From Streptomyces sp. V1I1 (GTDB lineage Bacteria; Actinomycetota; Actinomycetes; Streptomycetales; Streptomycetaceae), in contig NZ_JAUSZH010000001.1 in assembly GCF_030817355.1 (NCBI RefSeq), positions 7,415,001-7,479,000 on the forward strand: a stretch of DNA of 64,000 nt. The letters run 5' to 3'. The notes under the pieces were generated by a model. That model was not told the origin of the DNA. It saw nothing but the letters and a program-made list of their open reading frames with translations, and did not search any database. The translations under genes were made by a program, and so were the position numbers. Shown one piece after another: positions 30,255 through 39,850 of the stretch (positions are counted from its first letter, which is position 1; every line of letters starts with the position of its first letter).

Positions 30255-31763
30255 TCACACCGCCATGGGCCGGTCCGTCGGGGCGATCGGGGCCGGGAGC
30301 ACGGTGGAGCCGGTGAGATAGAGGTCGGTGGCCGCCGCTGCGGCCCGTCCCTCCGCGATGGCCCACACCACCAGCGATTGGCCGCGTCCCGAGTCGCCCG
30401 CGACGAACACGCCCTCCGCCTTGACGCGATCTGTCTGCTTCGCCTGCGCTGCTACGGCCGCGAAGCCGGCGTCCCGCGCGAAGTTTCCCCGCCCATCCAG
30501 CGTAAGCCCGAGCTGCTCCATCACGCCGCTGCCCCGCTCGGGACCGGAGAAGCCGAGGGCGAGCAGCACCAGCTCGGCCGGGATCATCCGCTCGGTGCCC
30601 TGCCGCGGCCTTCTGGCCTCAGGCTCCACTTCCGTCAGGTGCACCGCGCGCACGTGGCCGGCCCGGTTCCCCTCGAAGCGGAAGGTGGCGCAGGAGAAGA
30701 GCCTCGGATCCGTACCCTCCCGCCCCCGGGCCTCTTCATGGGCATGGGAGATCCGGTAGACCTTCGGATGGACGGTGGGCCAGGGCTCGCTGTCCGGCCG
30801 GGCGCCACCCGGCTCGGGGTTTATGTCCAGCTGCACCACGGAGGCCGCGCCCTGGCGCAGCACGGTGCCCAGGCAGTCCGATCCCGTGTCCCCGCCGCCG
30901 ATGATCACCACGTGCTTGCCCTCGGCGGTGACGGGGGGCGCTGCATAGTCGCCCTCCGTGACCCGGTTGGCGAGGGTCAGGTAGTCCATTGCCTGATGGA
31001 TGCCGCACAGCTCGCGGCCGGGTACGGAGATTTCCCGCCGCTCCGTGGCCCCGACAGCTACGACCACCGCGTCGTGGCGCCTCCTGAGCTCGGTGGCGTC
31101 CAGATCGCTGCCGACCTTCACACCGGTGCGGAACTTCGTGCCCTCTGCACGCATCTGCTCGATACGGCGGTCCAGGTGCCGCTTCTCCATCTTGAACTCG
31201 GGGATGCCGTAGCGCAGCAGCCCGCCGATGCGGTCGGCGCGCTCGTAGACGGCGACGGTGTGGCCGATTCGGGTGAGCTGTTGCGCCGCCGCCAGTCCCG
31301 CGGGTCCGGAGCCGATGACAGCGACCGTCTTCCCGCTCAGCCGCTGCGGCGGCTGCGGTGGCGCGTACCCGCGCTCCCAGATCTGGTCGGCGATGGCCTG
31401 CTCGACGTTCTTGATCGTGACTGGATCGGCATTGATGGCCAGTACACAGGCATCCTCACACGGCGCCGGGCAGAGTCGCCCGGTGAACTCAGGGAAGTTG
31501 TTGGTCGCGTGCAGCCGCTCGGCCGCGGCCCGCCAGTCGCCCCGCGCCGCGTACGCGTTCCACTCGGGGATGAGATTCCCCAGCGGGCAGCCGCTGTGGC
31601 AGAACGGTATGCCGCAGTCCATGCAGCGCCCTGCCTGCTCGGAGACGAGCGGCAGCAGCGTCTGTCCTGTGTGGACCTCGTTCCAGTCGCTCAGGCGTTC
31701 CTCGACGGGGCGCGCCACACTGGGCCGACGGGGGGTCTTGAGGAAGCCGTGGGGGTCGGTCAT
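30255..31763 (-). CDS. gltD: Glutamate synthase small subunit or GltD-like oxidoreductase
   Basis: Protein of 502 residues. The N-terminus carries the Cys-rich Fe-S motif (GRCMDCGIPFCHSGCPLGN, and LCPAPCEDACVL), followed by an FAD-binding motif (TVAVIGSGPAGLAAAQQL, about 150-167) and an NADPH-binding motif (HVVIIGGGDTGSDCLGTVL, about 290-308). GltD passes electrons from NADPH to the large subunit GltB for glutamate synthesis. The ATG at 31761-31763 has GGAGG eight bases upstream. No gltB is adjacent, which is unusual; it may serve another partner or support glutamate demand of the SbnA-like enzyme, but both ideas are inference. Confidence 0.88.
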   Translation of the reverse strand: MTDPHGFLKTPRRPSVARPVEERLSDWNEVHTGQTLLPLVSEQAGRCMDCGIPFCHSGCPLGNLIPEWNAYAARGDWRAAAERLHATNNFPEFTGRLCPAPCEDACVLAINADPVTIKNVEQAIADQIWERGYAPPQPPQRLSGKTVAVIGSGPAGLAAAQQLTRIGHTVAVYERADRIGGLLRYGIPEFKMEKRHLDRRIEQMRAEGTKFRTGVKVGSDLDATELRRRHDAVVVAVGATERREISVPGRELCGIHQAMDYLTLANRVTEGDYAAPPVTAEGKHVVIIGGGDTGSDCLGTVLRQGAASVVQLDINPEPGGARPDSEPWPTVHPKVYRISHAHEEARGREGTDPRLFSCATFRFEGNRAGHVRAVHLTEVEPEARRPRQGTERMIPAELVLLALGFSGPERGSGVMEQLGLTLDGRGNFARDAGFAAVAAQAKQTDRVKAEGVFVAGDSGRGQSLVVWAIAEGRAAAAATDLYLTGSTVLPAPIAPTDRPMAV

Positions 31764-31906
31764 GCGCCGCCTCCGTCGCCATCCGCGGTGCATTACGGCG
31801 TTCTGGACAGGATACGCCCACTTTGTTGCGTTTTGACCTGAGTGGGTTTGGGTCGGTTGTCTGCTGCGCCGGTGCGCGGCCTGGAGCGGCAGGCGTTCAT
31901 TCCTTG
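31764..31906. promoter_or_regulatory. Promoter region of gltD
   Basis: About 140 bp upstream of the gltD start, with GGAGG next to the ATG and an AT-richer block (31800-31850) that could hold the promoter. No operator is recognised. Confidence 0.3.
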
Positions 31907-32090
31907 TCGGATCTGCCAGGGTGGTCGGACAGCGCTGCGAGCAGCGTTTCGGCCTGCCCGACGGCGCCCGGGGCGTCGGTGCTCGCCGGCCCCTGTTCCG
32001 GCGGCAGTCGACGCCGCGACATCGGAGTTCCGTGGCCGCGGTCAGCCCGACGGGGCCGGCGCCCACGATCAGTACATCGGTGTGCACCAC
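31907..32090 (-). pseudogene. N-terminal fragment of an FAD-dependent aromatic monooxygenase
   Basis: Starting at tandem GTG codons near 32090 the translation gives VHTDVLIVGAGPVGLTAATE, the FAD-binding start of PheA/TfdB-type hydroxylases, then loses similarity after about 30 residues; another frame continues with APGAVGQAETLLAALSDHPG, which suggests a frameshift before a stop near 31907. Full-length relatives have about 500 residues. The remaining space up to 32296 shows nothing. Confidence 0.6.
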
Positions 32091-32296
32091 TGGTATCTCC
32101 CACCGAGAGGCCCCCTGTGCGGACCGCCCCGAGCCCATGCTCCCGGCTTCTGCGCCAGGTTGTATCGCGTGCTGAAGTCGTCTGCGGCTGCCACATCGCT
32201 CATGTCGCGCGGCATCCGCGCCACCCGTCTGACGGCACCTGGGTGAGCGACTTCGCCGCAGTGGGGTACTCCTTGTCCTGGGAGACGGGAGAAGTC

Positions 32297-32587
32297 ATGC
32301 GTACCGAACTGTGGGTGGTGGTGGCGGTCGCCGCTGCCCTGATCGTCACCACCGTGGTGCTGGCCGGCATGCTCCTGGTCAGACTCGTGAGGGCACGGCG
32401 GCTGCTGCGGGACGCGGGAATTCCCGTCGAGAACAAGATGATCTTCTGGGGTGCCCTGATCTACCTGGCGAGTCCGGTTGACCTGCTGCCCGACCCGGTC
32501 CTCCTGGACGACATCGGCTTTCTGCTGCTCGCGGTGCGTTCGCTCCAGTCCGCGGCGGACAGTGCGGGCGTCGCCCGCAGACGCTGA
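32297..32587 (+). CDS. DUF1232 (YkvA-like) small membrane protein
   Basis: Protein of 96 residues with an N-terminal membrane helix (VVVAVAAALIVTTVVLAGML) and a DUF1232 domain containing ALIYLASPVDLLPDPVLLDD, the family signature, followed by a second hydrophobic segment. The function of this family is not known. The ATG at 32297 follows GGGAGAAG. It appears monocistronic. Confidence 0.75.
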   Translation: MRTELWVVVAVAAALIVTTVVLAGMLLVRLVRARRLLRDAGIPVENKMIFWGALIYLASPVDLLPDPVLLDDIGFLLLAVRSLQSAADSAGVARRR

Positions 32588-32766
32588 CGACCCTTGGCCG
32601 ATCTGTTCAGCCTCTGCCCGCCGTCCGCCGCGGTGGTGGTCCCACGCAACAGCGGGATGACTACGCATAGTTGACTGGTCCGCGAACTGCCGCGCCAGCG
32701 GCTGTTCCACTGTTCCCTGGGGCCGGGTGAACCTCCCGGCCGCCACAGAAAGAGGAGAATTCGATC

Positions 32767-33684
32767 TTGGAGTCCTTAGGGGCACGCCCGACCCGCCGCG
32801 CGATACTGGCCATAGGTGCCGGGACGACACTGGCCGCCGTCATGTCCACCGGCGGGAGGGCATACGCTTCAGCGCCCGGCGGAGACGAGATCTCCAGGCA
32901 GCTGAGGGAGCTTGAGCAGGAGCATTCCGTTCGCCTGGGTGTGTTCGCCCGCAACACGGCCACGGGAAGAAGAGTGCTGTACCGCCCGGACGAACGCTTC
33001 CCCATCTGCTCGGTGTTCAAGACGCTCGCCACCGCAGCCGTCCTGCGGGACCTCGACCACAACGGTGAGTTCCTGGCCAGGCGCATCCGGTACACCGAAA
33101 AGGACGTCACGGACTCGGGATACGCCCCGATCACGGGTACTCCCGAGCATCTCGCGGGCGGCATGACCGTCGCGGAACTGTGCGCCGCCACCATCTGCTA
33201 CAGCGACAACGCCGCAGGAAACCTCCTGCTCCGCGAGCTGGGAGGCCCGACCGCCATCACCCGTTTCTGCCGCTCGATCGGGGACGGTACAACCCGGCTC
33301 GACCGGTGGGAGCCGGAGCTGAACTCGGCGGAACCGTGGCGCGTGACTGACACCACCAGCCCCCGTGCCATCGGACAGACCTATGCGCGCCTCACTCTCG
33401 GCGACGCGCTCACACACCACGACCGGGAACGGCTGACCGGGTGGCTGCTGGCCAACACGACCAGCGGCGAGCGCTTCCGGGCCGGACTTCCTGCGGACTG
33501 GACCCTCGCGGACAAGACCGGCGGGGGGAAGTACGGAACCAACAACGACGTGGGCATCACCTGGCCTCCCGACCGGCAACCGATCGTGATGGCCGTCCTC
33601 ACGACCAAACACGAACCCGACGCGGCGGCGGACAACGCGCTCGTCGCCGAGGCCGCCGCACTTCTGGCGGCGGCACTCACCTGA
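32767..33684 (+). CDS. Class A beta-lactamase, probably Tat-exported
   Basis: Serine beta-lactamase of 305 residues. It has a twin-arginine signal (PTRRAILAIGAGTTLAAVMS), the catalytic S82-V-F-K85 motif, the YSDN loop, an omega-loop EPELNSAEP with the catalytic Glu and Asn, and the DKTGGG motif. All residues needed for penicillin hydrolysis are visible. The start is TTG at 32767, chosen because AGAGGAG lies nine bases upstream and the product then begins just before the twin-arginine signal. Such chromosomal enzymes are common in Streptomyces. A regulator is not adjacent; a decayed BlaI-type gene lies 2.5 kb downstream. Confidence 0.93.
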   Translation: MESLGARPTRRAILAIGAGTTLAAVMSTGGRAYASAPGGDEISRQLRELEQEHSVRLGVFARNTATGRRVLYRPDERFPICSVFKTLATAAVLRDLDHNGEFLARRIRYTEKDVTDSGYAPITGTPEHLAGGMTVAELCAATICYSDNAAGNLLLRELGGPTAITRFCRSIGDGTTRLDRWEPELNSAEPWRVTDTTSPRAIGQTYARLTLGDALTHHDRERLTGWLLANTTSGERFRAGLPADWTLADKTGGGKYGTNNDVGITWPPDRQPIVMAVLTTKHEPDAAADNALVAEAAALLAAALT

Positions 33685-33735
33685 CCGGGCCACGCAACGA
33701 ACAGGCAGTGGCCGTGCTCAAGAGGCGGCACAGGC

Positions 33736-35823
33736 TCATTGGAGTGTGGCCCGGTCGCCTTGACGGACGCGGTGGACGCGGGCGAGGACGAGAACCGTGT
33801 CGTCGGCCGGTGGGTCAGGCAGCAGGCTCGTGAGGATGCGGTCCGCCATCGCCTCCAACGGCCCCGACGCTCGGCCCAGTTCGGCGCGCAAAGCGTCCAG
33901 GCCGGTCTCGATGTCCCGGCTGCGTGCCTCGATGAGGCCGTCGGTGTACAGGGCGAGGATTGCGTTCTCCGGGAGTTCAATCTCGGTCGTGCCGAAGGGG
34001 TAGCCGCCGATGCCGAGAGGGACTCCCAGAACGTCGTCGATGGTCTCGACGCTGCCGTCCTGGTGGAGTACCAGGGGCGGGGGGTGGCCGGCGCTGGCGA
34101 TCCGGGCGCGGCCGGTCGTCGGGTCGTACACGATGTAGAGGCACGTCGCCAGCTCGATGCCTGCCTCCTGGGCGCACTCGTCGAGCTCGGCGAGCAGGTC
34201 GTCCGGTTCGTGATCGTGCCTGGCCAGAGCCTTGGCGGTGATCCGGAGCCTGCCCATGGCGGCGGCGGCCGGCACCCCATGCCCCATCACGTCGCCCACC
34301 ACCAGGACGACCCGGTCGCCGGGCAGGCTGATCACGTCGTACCAGTCGCCGCCGACTTCGGTGATGTGGCTGCCTGGTACATACCGGTGGGCAATCTGTA
34401 CGTACGGGCTGGTCGCCAGTGCGCTGGGCAGCAGAGCGCGTTGGAGCGTGAGCGCGATGTCCTGTACTCGGCTGTACAGACGTGCGTTGTCCAGGCAGAG
34501 CGCGGCGCGCGAGGCGAGCTCACCGGCGAGGCTGAGATCCTCCTCGGTGAACGCCGGCCGGGCCGCGGACCGGCCGAACATCGCGAGTCCCTGAACGGTG
34601 CCCCTGGCGATGAGCGGGGCGACGAGGATGAAGGCCAGGCCGCTTTCGGCCAGCAGGCGTGCGCGCGCCTCGATGAGGACGGTGCGGGCCACAAAGTCCT
34701 CGTTCACCACGGCGGAGATCGGACGGCCCGTTCGCAGCATGTCGTGGATCACGGAGCCGGGCGGATAACTCACGCTCTCCACGCCGCTCACGAGCTCGTT
34801 GGCGGGAGGCGGCAGGATGGTCCCGGAGGCGATCCGGCGGGTGAACAGCGGCAGAGCCGGGTCGAATACCTCGGCCTCGTCCATCCACTCCACGACCTCT
34901 ACGACAGCGCCGTCGGAGAAGTCCGGAACCGCTGTTTCGACCAGCTCCTGGGCCGTGAGGTTCATGTCCAGGGTGGTGCCGATCCGGGCAGCGGCCCGGT
35001 CCAGCAGAGCCAGCCGCTGACGGCCGGCCGTGGCTTCCAGCATGGCCTGCTCCCGGTCGGTCACGTCCACCAGCAGCCCGCCCACGCCGGGCGGCGTGCC
35101 GACCGCCTGGCTCAGGGGGAAGAAGCTCACCGATCGCACCTGGTCACGGTCCCGACGACCCCGTGTGCGCATACCCACCAGCGTTCCCACGACGGGCAGG
35201 CCTCCCGCGGCAACGGAGCGGAGCATGCGCTGGTACTCGCCGCCGTCGGACGTGATCATGATCTCGTCCATGGGCCGCCCGAGGTGCTCCTCGATGGGGA
35301 GCCCGTCCATGTCGGCGAGCGCCTGGTTGAGGTGGACGTACCGGAGGTCCTGGTCGAGCATGACCAGACCGATGGGGCAGGTCTCGAAGAGCGCGTCGAG
35401 GAAGGCCAGGTTGGTCTTGACCCGATCGAGCTCGTCGCTGCGGCTCGCCAAGCCCATGACCACCGAACTTTTCCCGGCACCGGTCATGGGAAAGACCCGG
35501 AAGCCGCAGTCGAAGACCGTGCCGTCACGATGCCGTGCCGCCAGCCGGCCACGCCAGTACCCCAGAGTCCGGCCCCGCTCCACCAAAAGGGTGCACGAAT
35601 CGGAGGCGCCTTGGGGGGCGTCGGGGAAGAGAACGGCACCAGGCTTAGACAGGACCGCGGCGGAGTCGTACCCGAAAAGGTCGCGAGCGCCAGGCCCCCA
35701 GTAACAGACCAGGTTGTCGTCGTCGATACCGAAGACAGCCACAGGCACGTGCTCCAGCAGCGCCCCTGGCTCGGACCAGAACGGGCCATGAGCCTTCTCG
35801 CCCCCTGGCCGATCAGATGGCAC
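33736..35823 (-). CDS. PAS-PAS-GAF-SpoIIE serine/threonine phosphatase
   Basis: Protein of 695 residues. Two PAS-like sensor domains (about 15-140 and 145-260; FGIDDDNLVCYWGPGARDLF and DALFETCPIGLVMLDQDLRY), a GAF domain (about 275-440) and a PP2C/SpoIIE catalytic domain with the metal-binding acids in GGDWYD, GDVMGHG, LYTDGLIE and DDTVL. No HATPase anti-sigma module follows. Such proteins usually dephosphorylate anti-anti-sigma factors. I chose the GTG at 35821-35823 because GGAAGGGGA lies upstream at good spacing; a TTG at 35871 would add 16 residues. It converges on the beta-lactamase gene. Confidence 0.87.
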   Translation of the reverse strand: MPSDRPGGEKAHGPFWSEPGALLEHVPVAVFGIDDDNLVCYWGPGARDLFGYDSAAVLSKPGAVLFPDAPQGASDSCTLLVERGRTLGYWRGRLAARHRDGTVFDCGFRVFPMTGAGKSSVVMGLASRSDELDRVKTNLAFLDALFETCPIGLVMLDQDLRYVHLNQALADMDGLPIEEHLGRPMDEIMITSDGGEYQRMLRSVAAGGLPVVGTLVGMRTRGRRDRDQVRSVSFFPLSQAVGTPPGVGGLLVDVTDREQAMLEATAGRQRLALLDRAAARIGTTLDMNLTAQELVETAVPDFSDGAVVEVVEWMDEAEVFDPALPLFTRRIASGTILPPPANELVSGVESVSYPPGSVIHDMLRTGRPISAVVNEDFVARTVLIEARARLLAESGLAFILVAPLIARGTVQGLAMFGRSAARPAFTEEDLSLAGELASRAALCLDNARLYSRVQDIALTLQRALLPSALATSPYVQIAHRYVPGSHITEVGGDWYDVISLPGDRVVLVVGDVMGHGVPAAAAMGRLRITAKALARHDHEPDDLLAELDECAQEAGIELATCLYIVYDPTTGRARIASAGHPPPLVLHQDGSVETIDDVLGVPLGIGGYPFGTTEIELPENAILALYTDGLIEARSRDIETGLDALRAELGRASGPLEAMADRILTSLLPDPPADDTVLVLARVHRVRQGDRATLQ

Positions 35824-35951
35824 GAGACGTCCCCTTCCACCGCCGCTCTCCTGTTCATTATGCGGAACCAAGGCAGTTCCGGTCGGTGGAGAGCTTGACG
35901 GGCGCCCCCATGGTCACGAGTAGTGTCCAGTCGCAAGCAGCAGGTCATCGA

Positions 35952-36185
35952 TCATTGTCGAACATGAGCTCGATTGCGGGGCGCCCACCAAGCCCACTGT
36001 TCGGCCGGCGCCGCGAGATGGAACGCCGCGAGAGCGGCGGAGATGGAGAATGAGGCAGCCAGCGCGTGCCACACGGCCGCGGCGAGGACAGGGGCCCGGT
36101 GCGGCCAGGCACTGCGCAGCAAGATCCGCGGCGCGGCACAGCCGACGGCGACCGCATGGCCGAGCAGGGCCGGGGCCGCGTTCAC
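35952..36185 (-). pseudogene. Truncated M56 (BlaR1/MecR1-like) membrane metallopeptidase
   Basis: Seventy-seven codons from a GTG that overlaps the BlaI-type stop (GTGA). The product has the N-terminal hydrophobic segments of Streptomyces M56 peptidases (LLGHAVAVGCAAPRILLRSA and AVWHALAASFSISAALAAFH) but ends after AEQWAWWAPRNR. Full-length relatives have about 300 residues and an HExxH zinc site, which is absent. A deletion seems to have joined this end to the region before the SpoIIE gene. Confidence 0.7.
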
Positions 36186-36595
36186 GGTTCGGTCCGTCGG
36201 CCCACGTTTCGCAGGGCCTCGCGCAGGGCCGCAACCTCGTCGTCGGGCATCTTCTCTACGAACTGGACAAGAGCGGCCGACCGGTCCTCGCTCGCCCCGA
36301 GTGCGTCCTCCATCAGAGCCGCCGACTATGCCTCGCGGCTGCGTACTGGCGTGTACAACCAGGCCCGCCCCTGCTTGCCGCGCAGCAGCCAGCCCTTGTG
36401 GAACAGGATGTTGGTGACGGTCATCACGGTCGTGTACGCGAGGGGTCGCTGTTCATTGATGTCGTCGACGATTTCCCGCACCGTGGCGGGGCGGTTCCAT
36501 CTCCAGAGGCGGTCCATAATCTCCGCCTCGAGTTCCCCCAGCCGACGCATGGCCCCGATTCCCTTTCCCTTCGCGCCTGTTGTACGTAAGGACAT
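36182..36595 (-). pseudogene. BlaI/MecI/CopY-family repressor interrupted by an in-frame amber codon
   Basis: From the ATG at 36593-36595 the winged-helix domain is intact (LGELEAEIMDRLWRWNRPAT; AYTTVMTVTNILFHKGWLLR), ending YTPVRSREA at a TAG (36326-36328). Beyond the TAG the same frame continues with SAALMEDALGASEDRSAALV and VEKMPDDEVAALREALRNVG to a TGA at 36182-36184, exactly the missing dimerisation part. Relatives usually have Tyr here, so a TAC-to-TAG change is the simplest cause. Total length with readthrough is 137 residues, typical for the family. The 89-residue product would keep DNA binding but not normal dimerisation. Confidence 0.8.
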
Positions 36596-36648
36596 AGTAG
36601 GCGGGAGTGTGAACGCGGTCCGCGTGGCCTGTGTTTACGATGGGGGCG

Positions 36649-37059
36649 ATGTCACGCAATGAGAAGCCCGGTGAGCCGCAACCACTGTTGCGGCTCACCG
36701 GGCTTCTCGTGTTCGGGCTGCTCATAGGGCTGCTTGGTATGCACGGCCTCGGGTCCGCACCGGCCGCGGCACATATGACGGGGCATGTGCGTACTGCTGA
36801 GCCCCAGCAGGTCGCCGCCGTCATGGACGCGCCGGACGAGTGCGGCCACGACGGTCACGGGCGTAGCGGGCACGCGGATCACGCCGATGCGACGTGTGCC
36901 TCAAGCGGCGTGGCCGGGTCTCCCGTGCTTCCCGCCCTCGCCCCGGCAGCGATCGGTCATGCCGAGGGTGCCGAGGGGCCGATCACCGCCACTGGTAGCG
37001 GTCCCGACGGAGGCAGGGCGCCTCCCTCTCTCTCAGAATTGCAACTCCTGCGGATTTAA
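36649..37059 (+). CDS. DUF6153 family protein, His-rich, membrane-anchored
   Basis: Protein of 136 residues with an N-terminal hydrophobic helix (LLRLTGLLVFGLLIGLLGMH) and a His/Asp/Cys-rich middle (CGHDGHGRSGHADHADATC) that could bind metal. The family is typical of Streptomyces and often sits beside BlaI/M56 or DUF305 genes, as here; a role in copper handling is a guess. The ATG at 36649 is preferred over 36631. Codons 5-20 are covered by a perfect 21-bp inverted repeat (36661-36708), which is striking. It diverges from the BlaI-type gene. Confidence 0.65.
   Translation: MSRNEKPGEPQPLLRLTGLLVFGLLIGLLGMHGLGSAPAAAHMTGHVRTAEPQQVAAVMDAPDECGHDGHGRSGHADHADATCASSGVAGSPVLPALAPAAIGHAEGAEGPITATGSGPDGGRAPPSLSELQLLRI
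36661..36708. promoter_or_regulatory. Perfect 21-bp inverted repeat at the start of the DUF6153 gene
   Basis: Bases 36661-36681 are the exact reverse complement of 36688-36708, with a six-base loop CCACTG. In RNA this is a very stable hairpin starting 12 bases after the A of the start codon. It could hinder translation, act as an attenuator, or be a protein-binding palindrome. No T tract follows. Confidence 0.7.
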
Positions 37060-37152
37060 GGGCAGGCCACGCGACGCCGCTATCTGTCCGTACTGGGCGC
37101 GGCGCCGCGATTCGCCATGCTCTTTCACAGACAAATCCCAGGAGTTTCCCGC

Positions 37153-37782
37153 ATGAACGCGCACCACAAGCTGATCCGTCGTACCGCCCTCGTCGCCGCC
37201 ACCGGAGTGGCTGCCCTGGTCTTGGCCGCCTGTGGCGGTGGCGGGCACGACATGGGGTCCATGAAGCCCGGCTCCTCGTCGTCCGCCACCACGGCACCGG
37301 CGAAGGCAGGGGACCACAGCGCGGCGGATGTCTCCTTTTCCATGGAGATGATCCAGCACCACCGCCAGGCGGTGGAGATGGCCGAACTGGCTGCCACGCG
37401 CGCCTCGTCCACCGAGACCAAGGACCTGGCCACGAAGATCAAGGGCGCCCAGGACCCCGAGATCAAGACCTTGTCCGGCTGGCTCACCTCGTGGGGCGAG
37501 GAGGTCCCCGCCGACATGACCGGCACGGGCCACGACATGTCGCCGTCCATGCCCGGCATGATGAGCACGGACGACATGGACGAGCTGAAGAAGGCGAAGG
37601 GCGCCGAGTTCGACAAGGCGTTCGCCGAGATGATGATCAAGCATCACGAGGGCGCCATCGAAATGGCCAAGACCGAGAAGGCGGAGGGCAAGTACGACCC
37701 CGCCAAGAATCTGGCCGACGATGTGATCAAGGCTCAGACGGCCGAGATCGAGCAGATGAACAAGATGCTCGGCAGGAGCTGA
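37153..37782 (+). CDS. DUF305 family lipoprotein (putative metal-binding)
   Basis: Protein of 209 residues with a lipoprotein signal (LVAATGVAALVLAAC, Cys about 26), a linker rich in Met/His (GHDMGSM), and a DUF305 domain made of two similar helical halves, each with the family motif: SFSMEMIQHHRQAVEMAELA and FAEMMIKHHEGAIEMAKTEK. Met/His-rich loops (GHDMSPSMPGMMS) suggest copper or silver binding outside the cell; this is inference. The ATG at 37153 follows CCAGGAG. It probably shares transcription with the DUF6153 gene 93 bp upstream; a terminator follows. Confidence 0.85.
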   Translation: MNAHHKLIRRTALVAATGVAALVLAACGGGGHDMGSMKPGSSSSATTAPAKAGDHSAADVSFSMEMIQHHRQAVEMAELAATRASSTETKDLATKIKGAQDPEIKTLSGWLTSWGEEVPADMTGTGHDMSPSMPGMMSTDDMDELKKAKGAEFDKAFAEMMIKHHEGAIEMAKTEKAEGKYDPAKNLADDVIKAQTAEIEQMNKMLGRS

Positions 37783-37791
37783 TTCGCTGAA

Positions 37792-37829
37792 GCGGGGCGG
37801 CCGGCGGGGCAATCCGCCGGCCGCCCCGC
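37792..37829 (+). terminator. Stem-loop terminator after the DUF305 gene
   Basis: A perfect 16-bp GC-rich stem (37792-37807 with 37814-37829) and a six-base loop, nine bases after the stop codon. Only a weak T run follows, as is common in Streptomyces. The 238 bp from here to the protease gene show no gene. Confidence 0.8.
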
Positions 37830-38067
37830 GCCGTTTGGGCCGGGTACTACGGGGGCGCCCGAACTCGCATGGCGAGCCAGTATCAGGCCGTTCGGTCAGA
37901 CTGTTACGGCCTCGCTCCGCACCTCAGGCACGGCCGCGTGCGAATTTCGCCGACCGGAGCCCGACCGGTCAGAGGCCCCCGACCGAGCCGCGTCCCGGTG
38001 CCGTGCGGCCAGAGGCCCGGCGCCGGGACGCGGTGGTGCTCAACTGCTCAACACTTACTGACCGGCG

Positions 38068-38904
<837 letters not shown>

Positions 38905-39399
38905 TCAATGGCGAGCTCATGCCAACCCACGGAACCGGAAGTCGCCACCGAATGAAGTGCGTTGAAAAACGGCAGCACGCCGCAAGGCGTCCGAACCCAG
39001 TGGGGGATGAGTCCGCAAAGCGCCCTGCGATTATGTGGAACAAGCGGCCGGAGTGACAAGGGGGCGCAATCCCTCAACTCCCTTAGGACTCAGGCCCGTT
39101 GGGGCCATACCGGCCGATCCCAGCGCTAATGCCGCCTGCTGTTACACGAGTGATACGAAATCTCCGGAGAGCTGTGTCATTGGCGCAATCCGCGCTGAAG
39201 TCAGCGGTGCGAGTGCGGTAATCAGGCCGGTGGCGTCGGCAGCAGCGAGTTGCGGCTCCCGGCCGGCGCCGTCTTGCGATGCCGGCGTTGCGGGCGACCT
39301 GGCGCCGAGATCGCAATGTACGAGCCCGCCCGGCCAGTGCTCCCGCGTCAAGCCACCGGCAGAGTCCCCTGGCAGGTACCCGGTCAGCCGTTGTAGTCA

Positions 39400-39712
39400 G
39401 CGCCTCGAGCTCCGCGAGCGAGCAGCACGGTACTTGGCTCAGCGACCCGCGGCTGCGGAAGATGCGGACGGTGGCCTGGACGAGAATGGCGAGCTCTGGG
39501 TCGGTCTGGACATTCAGCGCGTCAATGAAGCGATAGACGCTGATGAATTCGGCGAACGGGGCGAAGATATTGCGGCCCTGTGCTTCGCCATGAGCCTGTA
39601 CGGAAACTTTCCGATATCGCTCTGCTATGCGTGCGAGAACTTCTCGAAGGAGAACCTCGCCCTGATCGGGAAGGCGCTCTATCTCACGTGCAGCTATTCC
39701 GAGCCCAGCTGA
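39400..39712 (+). CDS. Unrecognised partial frame of atypical composition
   Basis: The frame ending at TGA 39710-39712 encodes DENGELWVGLDIQRVNEAID, then GERGEDIAALCFAMSLYGNF, and ends KALYLTCSYSEPS. Its codon use is A/T-richer than neighbouring genes and the segment looks protein-like, but I recognise no family and see no ribosome site or clear start; the frame stays open upstream to 39035 through unlikely sequence. It may be the 3' remnant of a foreign gene. Confidence 0.25.
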
Positions 39713-39742
39713 TCGTCAACAAGCCGCTGACCGAACAGCGAC

Positions 39743-39850
39743 TGGGCCTGGCGGCTGCCGTTCCTGGCCGGCGCCTTGCTGATCGCCGTCGGCCTCGTCG
39801 TGCGGATGAAGTTGAGCGAATCGCCGGAGTTCGAGGCCGACACCGGAGCG
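39743..39850 (+). pseudogene. Fragment of an MFS transporter (metabolite:H+ symporter type)
   Basis: Translation gives WAWRLPFLAGALLIAVGLVV followed by RMKLSESPEFEADT, which matches the sixth helix and the following SESPxF segment of MHS-family transporters. Sequence before and after does not continue the family, so only a small internal piece of about 36 codons remains. Confidence 0.55.

Noticed and set aside
33739..35898. A 719-codon plus-strand frame across the SpoIIE phosphatase gene
   Set aside because: The minus strand carries PAS, GAF and PP2C motifs; the plus-strand product is Arg/Gly/Ala-rich without recognisable features.
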